NCBI GenBank assembly: GCA_963804595.1 | Contig: CAWDQZ010000020.1 | Span: 88,718-152,717, forward strand | From: DASUPK01 sp963804595 | GTDB taxonomy: Bacteria > Actinomycetota > Thermoleophilia > Solirubrobacterales > 70-9 | Direction of reading: 5' to 3' | DNA: 64,000 nt | Shown here: positions 24,666-33,745 of the stretch, piece by piece | Position numbering within the stretch: the stretch's first letter is position 1 | Layout: the number at the start of each line of letters is the position of its first letter | Translations under genes and position numbers: made by a program | Notes under the pieces: generated by a model | What the model saw: the letters and a program-made list of their open reading frames with translations, nothing else | Told to the model about the DNA's origin: nothing | The model's database searches: none

Positions 24666-26033
24666 ATGGCCGAATACGACGTGATCGTGATCGGAGGTGG
24701 TCCGGGGGGCTACGTGGCCGCTATCCGCGCCGGCCAGCTCGGGCAGAAGACGGCAGTGGTGGAGCGCGACAAGGCAGGCGGCCGCTGCCTCAACTACGCC
24801 TGCATTCCGGCGAAGACAGTGCTGCACACGGCCGAGATCTTCTCCGCCGTGACACAGGACGGGGCGGACCTCGGCATCAAGGCCGACAAGGCGGAGATCG
24901 ACTGGAACGCTCTCCAAGAGCGCCGCAGCAAGGTCTCGAAGACGCTCGAGGACGGCGTCCAGTTCCTCTGGAACAAGAACAAGGCCGAGTTCCTCCACGG
25001 CGAGGCGTCACTGGCCGGCGGAGGCAAGGTGAAGGTCGGCGACGACGAGCACCAGGCCAAGGCGATCGTCCTCGCCACCGGGTCAGTCGCGCTGCCGATC
25101 CCCGGGATTGACTTCTCGGACCGCGTCATCGACACCTGGGGCGCCTACTCCCTCGATTCGATGCCCAAGTCCCTCGTGATCGCCGGTGCCGGAGCCTCCG
25201 GCTCCGAGATCGCCTCCGCCTACTCACGCCTCGGAGTCGAGGTGACCCTGATCGAGATGCTGGACCAGATCCTCCCCCTCGAGGACAAGGACATGGCCCG
25301 GGTCGTCGAGCGCCAGTTCAAGAAAGACGGCATGGAGGTGCTGACCGGCACCAAGGTCGAGGAGGTGAGCGAGGAGAAGGGGGGCATCACCGTCAAGGCC
25401 GGGGACCGAGAGGTCACGGCCGACTACCTCGTGATCGCCGGCGGCCGGAAGCCCGACACCGATCCACTCAAGCTCGACGCGGCCGGCGTCAAGACCACCG
25501 ACCAGGGTCAGATCGAGATCGACGACTATCAGCGCACCTCAGCCGACGGGGTCTTCGCGATCGGCGACCTCGTCCGGGGCCCCGCGCTCGCTCACAAAGC
25601 CGAGGAGGAGGGCGTGGTCGCCGTCGAGACCGCCGCGGGCCACGAGACCGAGGCGGTCAACATCGACCTCGTCCCGGGCGCGACCTTCACCCACCCCCAG
25701 GTCGCGAGCGTGGGCCTGACGGAGGAGCAGGCGAAGGAGACGGGCCGGCAGATCAAGGTCGGCAAGTTCAAGCTCGGCGGCGCCGGCGCTTCGGTGGTCT
25801 ACGACGACCGCGCCGGCCTGGTGAAGATCGTCGGCGACCCGGAGTACGGCGAGATCCTCGGCGCCCACATCGTCGGCAACATCGCCTGCGACATGATCAG
25901 CGAGATCGTCAACGTGATGGCGCTCGAGGGCGGCTATCCAGAGCTCGAGCGGATCATCCATCCCCATCCGACGATGTCGGAGGCGGTTCTCGACGGAGCC
26001 CGAGCCGTCGACGGCTGGGCGATTCACGCCTAG
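24666..26033 (+). CDS. lpdA: Dihydrolipoyl dehydrogenase (E3)
   Basis: E3 reoxidises the dihydrolipoyl arm of 2-oxoacid dehydrogenase E2 subunits and reduces NAD+. The 455-residue flavoprotein has the FAD-binding GGGPGGY (about 10-16), the redox disulfide in CLNYACIPAK (Cys41/Cys46), the NAD site GAGASGSEIASAYSRLG, a second FAD segment TSADGVFAIGDL, and the C-terminal His-Glu dyad in HPHPTMSE. It is the only E3 gene in the window and lies just upstream of two E1-E2 operons, so it probably serves both complexes. Confidence 0.96.
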   Translation: MAEYDVIVIGGGPGGYVAAIRAGQLGQKTAVVERDKAGGRCLNYACIPAKTVLHTAEIFSAVTQDGADLGIKADKAEIDWNALQERRSKVSKTLEDGVQFLWNKNKAEFLHGEASLAGGGKVKVGDDEHQAKAIVLATGSVALPIPGIDFSDRVIDTWGAYSLDSMPKSLVIAGAGASGSEIASAYSRLGVEVTLIEMLDQILPLEDKDMARVVERQFKKDGMEVLTGTKVEEVSEEKGGITVKAGDREVTADYLVIAGGRKPDTDPLKLDAAGVKTTDQGQIEIDDYQRTSADGVFAIGDLVRGPALAHKAEEEGVVAVETAAGHETEAVNIDLVPGATFTHPQVASVGLTEEQAKETGRQIKVGKFKLGGAGASVVYDDRAGLVKIVGDPEYGEILGAHIVGNIACDMISEIVNVMALEGGYPELERIIHPHPTMSEAVLDGARAVDGWAIHA

Positions 26034-26039
26034 CCGGCA

Positions 26040-26633
26040 ATGAAGACCAACCGCCTGGAGGCCTTCAGCGATGGGGTCTTCGCGGTCGCGATCACCCTGC
26101 TGGTGCTCGAGATCGCTATTCCGGGGGGCGAGAACCTCTGGCATGACCTCGGCGAGGAGTGGCCGTCGTTCGCGGCCTTCTTCGTCAGCTTCTGGGTGAT
26201 CGGGATCATCTGGGTGAACCACCACGGTGTGATCGATCACCTCCAGCGCACCGACCGTGGGGTCCTCTACCTCAACCTGCTCGTGCTGATGACCGTGGTC
26301 TTCATCCCGTTCTCCACGGCGCTGCTCGCGGAGCATCTGAAGTCGGGCGCCGACGAGGAGGTCGCAGCGTTCGTCTACAGCCTCGCGTTCTTCGGGATGG
26401 GGGCGGCGTTCGGCGTGCTCTGGACGTACATCATCAGGCACCGGGACCGGCTCGGTGTCGAGCTCAGCGATGAGGAGGTCCGCCGCACCTCCCTCACCTT
26501 CATGATCGGAAACCCCTTCTACGCCGTCGCGCTCGGAGTTGCGTTCATCAGCCCGGCCCTCGTGCTGATCATCAATGGAGCCCTCGCGCTGTACTACATG
26601 ATCGTGGGCATGCGGAGCCCTGAACTCGGATGA
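26040..26633 (+). CDS. TMEM175-family membrane protein (putative potassium channel)
   Basis: The 197-residue product opens MKTNRLEAFSDGVFAVAITLLVLEI, containing the (R/K)xxxFSD helix-1 signature of bacterial TMEM175 (DUF1211) channels. Six hydrophobic helices follow, with WVNHH (about 59-63) after helix 2. Bacterial homologues form tetrameric, weakly K+-selective leak channels. The ATG is 7 nt after the lpdA stop, and the end overlaps the next gene by 4 nt. There is no metabolic link to lpdA beyond position. Confidence 0.88.
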   Translation: MKTNRLEAFSDGVFAVAITLLVLEIAIPGGENLWHDLGEEWPSFAAFFVSFWVIGIIWVNHHGVIDHLQRTDRGVLYLNLLVLMTVVFIPFSTALLAEHLKSGADEEVAAFVYSLAFFGMGAAFGVLWTYIIRHRDRLGVELSDEEVRRTSLTFMIGNPFYAVALGVAFISPALVLIINGALALYYMIVGMRSPELG

Positions 26634-27235
26634 CCGACAAACGCGCCACCTTCTACTACGACTTCAGCTCGCCGTACTCGTACCTGGCTGCGGAGCGGGT
26701 AAGCGGGCTGTTCGCCCAGGCGGGGGTCGAGCAGCCGGAGTGGCAGCCGATCTCCTTCGCCCACATCCTGAAGACGACGGGGCGCAGGCCCTGGTCCTTC
26801 GAGGAGGACCGGACGATCGACTTCGCGGAGATCCAGAGGCGGGCCGACGAGCGGGGCCTGCCGGAGGTCGTCTACCCGCGGGGCTGGCCGATCGACAACT
26901 ACAGCCTCCACCCCACCCGGGCGGCGATCTACGCGAAGGAATCGGGGCGCGTCGTCTCCTTCACCCTCGCCTGCTTCCGCCAGGTGTTCGCCGGGGGCAG
27001 GGACATGAGCGACGTGGACAACGTGCTGATCGCTGCCGCGGCCTGCGAGCTCCACCCCAACGCGGTGCTGAAGGGCATCGAGACCCGGTCTGTCAAGGAC
27101 AAGCTGCGCGAGGCGACCGACGAGGCCCTCGCGCTCGGGGTGGGCGGCATCCCAACCGTCGCGGTGGGCGACGAGCTCTTCTGGGGCGACGACCGCCTAG
27201 AGGAGGCGGCGAAGGCCGCCTCCGGAGATTCATGA
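26630..27235 (+). CDS. DsbA-fold oxidoreductase, 2-hydroxychromene-2-carboxylate isomerase type
   Basis: The 201-residue product begins with the thioredoxin strand ATFYYDFSSPYSYLAAERV, where the usual CxxC is replaced by SSPY, as in HCCA isomerases and kappa-class GST relatives. It ends with the cis-proline loop GVGGIPTVAVGDELFWGDDRL. Ser in FSSPY is the expected glutathione- or thiol-activating residue. The real substrate is unknown. The ATG overlaps the previous stop (ATGA). The last codons and stop are part of a 33-bp tandem duplication. Confidence 0.85.
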   Translation: MTDKRATFYYDFSSPYSYLAAERVSGLFAQAGVEQPEWQPISFAHILKTTGRRPWSFEEDRTIDFAEIQRRADERGLPEVVYPRGWPIDNYSLHPTRAAIYAKESGRVVSFTLACFRQVFAGGRDMSDVDNVLIAAAACELHPNAVLKGIETRSVKDKLREATDEALALGVGGIPTVAVGDELFWGDDRLEEAAKAASGDS

Positions 27236-27269
27236 GGGGCGGCGAAGGCCGCCTCCGGAGATTCATGAG
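27205..27269 (+). repeat. 33-bp tandem duplication covering the stop codon of the DsbA-fold gene
   Basis: The same 32-nt sequence (starting GGCGGCGAAGGCCGCC, ending GATTCATGAG) occurs at 27205-27236 and again at 27238-27269, a period of 33 bp. The first copy encodes AAKAASGDS and the TGA stop; the second is noncoding as read. Each copy contains the GC-rich dyad GGCGGC-GAA-GGCCGCC, a likely cause of slippage. Confidence 0.9.
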
Positions 27270-27318
27270 TTCCATCGAAGCCGCCGCCTGATTCTCGGAC
27301 CCGCTTTCGCGGCGGGAG

Positions 27319-27324
27319 TAGGCT
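27319..27324 (+). promoter_or_regulatory. Candidate -10 element TAGGCT before the first E1-E2 operon
   Basis: TAGGCT ends 6 nt before GTG 27331, with no Shine-Dalgarno sequence, suggesting a leaderless pdh-type operon. Confidence 0.45.
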
Positions 27325-27330
27325 GAGCTC

Positions 27331-28553
27331 GTGGCTCAGAGCAAGACCACCGCGCCTCGCTCCGGCACCGATTCGACCGACGGCGCGCCGTCGGCGGGGG
27401 ATCTGAAGCTCCCCGACGAGGAGACCTGCCGGGAGCTGCTCCGCCTGATGGTGCTGATCCGCCGCTTCGAGGAGGAGGCGGGCCGCCAGTACCAGCGCGC
27501 CAAGGCCGGCGGCTTCCTGCACCTGGCGATCGGCGAGGAAGCGACGATCGTGGGCACGACCTCGGTGATGCGTCCCGAGGACTACCTGATCGGCACCTAC
27601 CGCACCCACGGGCACGCGATCGCCCGGGGGATCGACCCGAAGAAGGTGATGGCCGAGCTCTTCGGCCGCGTCGACGGCACCTCGGGGGGCCGCGGCGGCT
27701 CGATGCACATCTTCGATCTCGAGCACCGCTTCATGGGCGGCTACGGAATCGTCGGCGGCAACCTGCCGCTGGCGGCGGGGCTGGCGCTCTCCTCCGACTA
27801 CCGGGGCAGTGACGAGGTGACGGTCTGCATGTTCGGCGACGGGGCCTCCAACACCGGCAACTTCGGCGAGACGATGAACCTGGCGGCGCTCTGGAGCCTG
27901 CCGGTCGTCTTCCTCGTCGAGAACAACCTCTACGGCATGGGGACCGCGCTCGAAAGGCACTCCGCGGTCCCCGACCTCTCCCACAAGGCGGAGGGGATGG
28001 GCATCTCCGGCGTGCGGGTGGACGGCATGGACGTGCTTGCGGTCAGGGAGGTCGTCTCCGAGCACATCCGGCTGGCCCGCGAGGAGCGCAAACCGACCCT
28101 GGTCGAGGCATTCACCTACCGCTATCGCGGCCACTCCGCGGCGGACCCGGAGGTCTACCGGGAGAAGGAAGAGGTCGAGGAGTGGCAGCGCAAGGACCCG
28201 ATCGAGAACTTCGCACGCCGCCTGATCGACGACAAGGTGCTCTCCGAGGATGAGGTTCAGGACATTCGCGACGCGGCGGACACGACGGTCACCGAGGCTG
28301 TCGAGTTCGCCGACAACTCACCCGAGCCGCCCCTGGACTCGCTCTATGACGACCTCTACGTGCTCGGCGACCAGGTGCCCGGCTGGTATGGCGTCGACGA
28401 GCGCTCGCCCGACTCACACGCTGCGGAGGAGGAGCGGACGGCGACCGAGCGTGCCCGCCTGCTCGCCGAACGCGGTGCGGAGTACGCCGAGGACGAGGAG
28501 CTGCGGGAGGCCGAGGGGGATCAGCCGGACACCCCGCCCGAGGACGTGCACTG

Positions 28554-28554
<1 letters not shown>
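27331..28554 (+). CDS. pdhA: Pyruvate dehydrogenase (acetyl-transferring) E1 component alpha subunit
   Basis: The thiamine-diphosphate-dependent E1 alpha subunit decarboxylates a 2-oxoacid, most likely pyruvate. The 407-residue product has YRTHGHAIARG, GGRGGSMHIFD, and the ThDP motif GDGASNTGNFGETMN (about 169-183). It also has a phosphorylation-loop-like TYRYRGHSAADP. After the usual end (about residue 320) there is an acidic tail of about 85 residues not typical of the family. ATG of the beta subunit overlaps its last base. E1b, E2 and an upstream E3 complete the complex. Acetoin dehydrogenase is a possible alternative. Confidence 0.9.
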
Positions 28555-29542
<988 letters not shown>

Positions 29543-29543
<1 letters not shown>

Positions 29544-30847
29544 TGGCGGAGATCGTCATGCCCAGACTCTCGGACTCGATGGAGGAGGGCACCGTCCTGC
29601 GCTGGCTGAAGGGCGTAGGCGACCGGGTGGCAGTCGGGGACGAGCTGGTCGAGATCGAGACCGACAAGGCGAACATGGTCTACGAGTCGGATCTCGACGG
29701 GACCATCGTCGAGGTGATGGCTCAGGAGGGAGACACGCTGCCGGTCGGGGATCCGATCGCCAGGGTCGGGGACGCGAGCGAGGTTCAGTCCGGGGGTAAT
29801 GGGGGCGCTCCGGAGGAAGAGCCCGCCGCCGCCCGTGAGTCGGCCTCAGCCCCGGAACCGCCGGCGCCCGCCGTGACCGCGGCTCCACCGGCTCCTTCCC
29901 CTGCGGGTATGGGCGGCGACGGCCGCGTCAAAGCCTCGCCCATCGCCAGGCGGATCGCCGCGGATCGGGGGCTCGACCTGCAGGGCTTGAGCGGTTCAGG
30001 GCCAGGCGGACGGATCGTCAAGGCCGACGTCGAGCGGGCGCTCGCCTCGGGTGTGGCAGAGATGGCGCCGCAACCCCCGACGGAGGCTCCTGTCGCGCCA
30101 GCGGCGCCGGCCGCTCCGACTCCGGGCGTGGCCGAGAAGCCCGAGACCGCCAAGGGCCAGGTGGAGGTGGTCGAGCTCACGAAGCTCCAGCAGACCGTCG
30201 CCCGCCGCATGGCCGAGTCCAAGGCGACCGCACCCCACTTCTACCTACAGGCGGAGATCGACATGACCGCCGCGGTGGAGGGCAGAGCGAAGCTCAAGTC
30301 CTCCGCCAGGGAGGGCGAGGTCGTCCCCACCTTCAACGACATGGTCGTCAAGGCCTGCGCCCTCGCCCTGCGGGAGCACCCAAGGGCCAACGGCGCCTAC
30401 CGCGACGGCAAGATCGAGCTCTATTCCCGCGTCAACGTAGGGGTAGCGGTCGCGGCCCAGGATGCGCTGGTCGTGCCGACGGTCTTCGACGCGGACCAGA
30501 AGGGCCTGCGCCGCATCGCGACCGAGACCAGGGCCCTGGCCGCTCGGGTCCGTGACGCGTCGATCACGCCCCCCGAGCTCTCCGGCGGGACCTTCACGGT
30601 GTCCAACCTGGGCATGTACGGGATCTCCAACTTCGGCGCCGTGATCAACACGCCGCAGGCCGGCATCCTGGCCGTCGGCGAGGTGAAGGCGAAACCGACG
30701 GTCACCGACTCCGGCGCCATCGAGCCGCGCCGGCTGATGGGCGTGACGCTCGCCTGCGACCACCGCATTCTCTACGGCGCCGACGGCGCCGAGTTCCTGG
30801 CGCGCGTCAGGGAGCTGCTCGAGGAGCCACTCGGGCTCGCGCTCTAG
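29543..30847 (+). CDS. pdhC: Dihydrolipoamide acetyltransferase (E2) of the pyruvate dehydrogenase complex
   Basis: E2 accepts the acyl group on a lipoyl arm and passes it to CoA. The 434-residue product has one lipoyl domain with the modified lysine in EIETDKANM (about Lys43). A Pro/Ala-rich linker follows, then an E3/E1-binding domain (ASPIARRIAADRGLDL ... GPGGRIVKADV), a second linker, and the catalytic domain ending CDHRILYGADGAEFL with the active-site histidine. It needs lipoylation by LipB/LipA, encoded 6 kb downstream. Its last 4 bases overlap the convergent cupin gene. Confidence 0.93.
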
Positions 30848-31173
30848 GCAGCCGGAATCCCGTCGATCAGGAACAGCCGCGCCGGCTCGTCGCCGTCGTT
30901 CCGACCGCGGTGCCGCGGTGACGGCGGCAGGACGAAGGAAGCGCCGGTGGCGACCGCGAGAGGATCGCTGTCGTCGTCGAAGCTGTAGGTGATCGACCCG
31001 CTGATGACGTAGCCCGAATGGGGAACGTCGCACCATCCCTCCCGGCCGGACCCCGGCGAGTACTCGACGAGGGCCCAGCGGGTGCCGTCGACCTCCACCT
31101 CGCGGTCTGACACACCGGGGTCGTGTGTGACGGGATCGGCGCTCCAGAAGTCGATCGCCCGGGGACCGGTCAC
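30844..31173 (-). CDS. Small cupin-fold protein
   Basis: The 109-residue product is a single cupin barrel: VEYSPGSGREGWCDVPHSGYVISGSITYSFDD matches the first cupin motif region (read in parts: WCDVPHSGYVI; GSITYSF) and ATGASFVLPPSPRHRGRN the second. His residues in VPHSGYV and PRHRGRN could bind a metal. The function is unknown. GTG 31173 is 4 nt downstream of the preceding gene's stop, so they form a two-gene operon convergent to pdhC, with a 4-nt overlap at the 3' ends. Confidence 0.75.
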   Translation of the reverse strand: MTGPRAIDFWSADPVTHDPGVSDREVEVDGTRWALVEYSPGSGREGWCDVPHSGYVISGSITYSFDDDSDPLAVATGASFVLPPSPRHRGRNDGDEPARLFLIDGIPAA

Positions 31174-31177
31174 TGGG

Positions 31178-31420
31178 TCAGGCGGCCTTGCCGCCCTCGA
31201 CCCACTGGGCCAACAGCTCGACCCGGTCCTCCGGCCAAGCTCCGTCGCACGGCATGTTCCCGGCCCTCACCTGGGCCAGGATCTTGTCGGCGTTCCGAAC
31301 GACGTCGTCGTAGTTCCAGAGGTCGAACTTGCTGCTCATCGACTCACGGTCCCGCTCGCGAAAGAGCGGCTTGATGTCCGTCTCGAAGCTCGGCGTCTCA
31401 CCGACGGTTGAGGATTCCAT
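31178..31420 (-). CDS. Small conserved protein resembling a heme-less cytochrome c fragment
   Basis: The 80-residue product (ATG 31420) reads FETDIKPLFRERDRESM, then FDLWNYDDVVRNADKILAQVRAGNMPCDGAWPEDRVELLAQWVEGG. The 'DIKPLF ... MPCDGAWP ... W...G' layout is like the C-terminal half of small c-type cytochromes, but there is no CxxCH heme-binding motif. The function is unknown; one Cys and several aromatic residues are conserved-looking. It is divergent from the bkd operon, sharing its promoter region, and precedes the cupin gene. Confidence 0.65.
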   Translation of the reverse strand: MESSTVGETPSFETDIKPLFRERDRESMSSKFDLWNYDDVVRNADKILAQVRAGNMPCDGAWPEDRVELLAQWVEGGKAA

Positions 31421-31486
31421 CTGAACATCTTCCCGCTTCACGGGAGCGCTGCAAGTCCGGTGCTGTTTTCTCGCGGGGGTCGGGGG

Positions 31487-31631
31487 TATGATCCGAACAT
31501 CACATAGGGAGGAGAGGTGATCCCTCTCCGCCCGTTGTCCGTGAAGGCGGCCCCCCGGTTGATCCCGGAGCCGCCACAGACAGCTCGCCGGAGGCGATCC
31601 CAAGGGCGGGCAAGACGAAAGGCGGACCGAT
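31487..31631 (+). promoter_or_regulatory. Promoter and structured 5' leader of the second E1-E2 operon
   Basis: TATGAT at 31487-31492 is a good -10; a transcript would start near 31499 and carry a leader of about 130 nt, unusual in this window. The leader can form GGAGAGG-TGATC-CCTCTCC (31511-31529) and GGCGGC(31546-31551)/GCCGCC(31570-31575) enclosing CCGG-TTGATC-CCGG. A third region near 31590 contains CGATCCCAAGGGCGGGC. GATCCC recurs in all three. AAAGGCGG, 7-8 nt before the ATG, is the likely ribosome-binding site. I cannot match it to a known riboswitch. Confidence 0.4.
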
Positions 31632-32780
31632 ATGAAGCTCGAAGCCGCGAGCGCGAGTCGCTTGCCCGGGCGCGTGGGTACGGATGCCCTGACGCGCGCT
31701 GACCGAGCCCTACTCCTCCGCTACATGCTGCTCATGCGGCACTCCGAGGAGCGCGGGCTGACCCTCTACAAGCAGGGCAAGGTGCCCGGCTCCTTCTACG
31801 ACGGACGAGGCCAGGAGGCGACCTGCGTCGGCGCCGCCTTCACCCTGGGGCCCCGGGATCGGATGTGCATTCTGCATCGCGACCTCGGGGCTCATTTCGT
31901 TCGGGGGGTCACTCCGGATCGCTACCTCGCCAACTACATGGGCCGGCAGGACGGGGTCACCGGCGGCAAGGACGGGAACATGCACTTCGGGGACCGCGAG
32001 CTCGGCTGCGTCGGGATGGTGAGCATGCTCCCGGACATGGCCCAGGTGGCCACCGGCATGGCGCTCTCCTTCAAGATGCGTTCCGAGCCGAGGGTGGCGA
32101 TGACCTTCTTCGGCGAGGGCTCGACCGCCAACGGCCAGTGGCACGAGGCGATGAACTTCGCCGGCATCCACCACCTGCCGGTGGTCTTCGTGCTCGAGAA
32201 CAACCAGTTCGCCTACTCGACCCCGACCGCCCTCGAGTTCGCCGTCGACCCGGTCCAGCGGGCGAAGAGCTACGGGTTCCCGGGCGTGAGCGTCGACGGC
32301 AACGACGTCGAGGCGGTCTTCGAGGTGGCCAGGGTCGCCACCGAGCGGGCCCGCGACGGCGACGGTCCGACCCTGATCGAGTGCCACACGATGCGCATGC
32401 ACGGCCACGGCGCTCACGACGACATGGGCTACGTGCCGGACGGGCTGCTCGAGGAGTGGTCGCACCGCGACCCGATCGAGCTCTACGCCCGGCGTCTCAT
32501 TGACGAGAACGGCTTCGAGCCGACCGAGGTGGACGAGATCCGCGAGTCGGTGGCCGCCTACGTCGACGAGTGCGCGGAGAGGGCCGTGGGATCGCCGATG
32601 CCCGATCCGGCAGTCGCCACCGACGGAGTGTTCGCCGAGAGCTGGGAGCCGCTCGGCGACGGCGAGGCACCCTGGTCGCGCTGGAGTGCGACCGAGGACC
32701 AGGGGGAAGCGAATGGAAACGGCCGCCGCGGCACCAACGGCCACCACGGTGCATTGCTCGAGCACGGGAGGGCGGCCTGA
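31632..32780 (+). CDS. bkdA: 2-oxoacid dehydrogenase E1 alpha subunit, probably branched-chain (BCKDH)
   Basis: This is a ThDP-dependent E1 alpha subunit of 382 residues. Landmarks are GSFYDGRGQEATCVGAAF, HRDLGAHFVRGV, GGKDGNMHFGD, the ThDP motif GEGSTANGQWHEAMN (about 158-170), and TMRMHGHGAHDD. It has only about 35-40% visual similarity to the other E1 alpha in the window. A leucine/valine dehydrogenase gene in the same operon suggests branched-chain 2-oxoacids as substrates. The C-terminal tail is Gly/His/Asn-rich. Specificity is inference from context. Confidence 0.85.
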   Translation: MKLEAASASRLPGRVGTDALTRADRALLLRYMLLMRHSEERGLTLYKQGKVPGSFYDGRGQEATCVGAAFTLGPRDRMCILHRDLGAHFVRGVTPDRYLANYMGRQDGVTGGKDGNMHFGDRELGCVGMVSMLPDMAQVATGMALSFKMRSEPRVAMTFFGEGSTANGQWHEAMNFAGIHHLPVVFVLENNQFAYSTPTALEFAVDPVQRAKSYGFPGVSVDGNDVEAVFEVARVATERARDGDGPTLIECHTMRMHGHGAHDDMGYVPDGLLEEWSHRDPIELYARRLIDENGFEPTEVDEIRESVAAYVDECAERAVGSPMPDPAVATDGVFAESWEPLGDGEAPWSRWSATEDQGEANGNGRRGTNGHHGALLEHGRAA

Positions 32781-33745
32781 TGGCGGAGATGACCTACCTG
32801 CAGGCGATCAGCGACGGCCTGCGCGAGGAGATGCGGCGCGACGAGGCGGTCTTCTGTCTCGGCGAGGACATCGGCGCCTTCGGCGGCGCGTTCAAGGTCA
32901 CGGACGGCTTCATCGAGGAGTTCGGGGCGGACCGCGTCCTCGACACGCCGCTCGCCGAGAACATGATCGTCGGCGCGGCCATCGGTGCGGCCATCGAGGG
33001 CATGAGGCCGGTGGCGGAGATGCAGTTCGCCGACTTCATCTCCTGCGGCTTCGACCAGCTCGTGAACGTCGCCGGCAAGCTGCACTACCGCCAGGGAGTG
33101 TCCGTCCCGATGGTCGTGCGGCTCCCCTCCGGCGGCGGGTTCTCGGGCGGTCCCTTCCATTCGCAGAACCCGGAGGCCTGGTTCATGCAGTCGCCGGGCC
33201 TCAAGGTCGTGGCCCCGGCCACGGCGGCGGATGCGAAGGGGCTGCTGGTCAGCGCGATCCGCGACCCGAACCCCGTCTGCTACCTCGAGCACAAGGGGCT
33301 CTACAGGCATGTGAAGGGCGAGGTGCCGGAGGGAGAGCACGCGGTTCCCCTCGGTCAGGCCCGGGTTGCGAGGGTGGGCGGCGAGTTGAGCGTGATCGCC
33401 TACGGCTCCTCGGTTCCCCTCGCGCTGCAGGCGGCCGACGAGCTCGATGAGGACATCGAGGTCATCGACCTGCGGACGCTCAACCCGCTCGACGCCGAGG
33501 CGATCCTGGCGAGCGTCGAGAAGACCGGCAAGGTTCTGATCGCGCACGAGGCGACCCGCTCCTGTGGCGTCGGCGCCGAGGTCGCGAGCCTGGTCTCCGA
33601 GCGGGCCTTCGAGTCCCTCGATGCGCCGGTCCGCAGGCTGACGGCGCCGGACGTCCCGATCCCCTTCAGTCCACCGCTCGAGCAGTCCGTCCTCCCGCAG
33701 CTCGACGACATGAAGGAGGCGTGCCGTGAGCTCCTCGCCTACTGA
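32780..33745 (+). CDS. bkdB: 2-oxoacid dehydrogenase E1 beta subunit, probably branched-chain
   Basis: This is the beta subunit partner of the preceding E1 alpha gene, 321 residues. It has MTYLQAISDGLREEMRRDE, CLGEDIGAFGGAFKVT, DTPLAENMIVGAAIGAA, GPFHSQNPEAWFMQSPGLKVV, and the C-terminal LIAHEATRSCGVGAEVA. The 'GPFHSQ.PEA.F...PGLK.V.P' segment is closer to branched-chain and acetoin-type subunits than to the upstream pdhB. The ATG overlaps the alpha-subunit stop by one base, and its end overlaps the E2 gene by 20 nt. Confidence 0.88.
   Translation: MAEMTYLQAISDGLREEMRRDEAVFCLGEDIGAFGGAFKVTDGFIEEFGADRVLDTPLAENMIVGAAIGAAIEGMRPVAEMQFADFISCGFDQLVNVAGKLHYRQGVSVPMVVRLPSGGGFSGGPFHSQNPEAWFMQSPGLKVVAPATAADAKGLLVSAIRDPNPVCYLEHKGLYRHVKGEVPEGEHAVPLGQARVARVGGELSVIAYGSSVPLALQAADELDEDIEVIDLRTLNPLDAEAILASVEKTGKVLIAHEATRSCGVGAEVASLVSERAFESLDAPVRRLTAPDVPIPFSPPLEQSVLPQLDDMKEACRELLAY

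Noticed and set aside
31499..31631. The bkd leader as a known riboswitch (c-di-GMP, c-di-AMP, cobalamin, SAM, guanidine, T-box)
   Set aside because: None of the conserved core sequences of these classes could be found in it.
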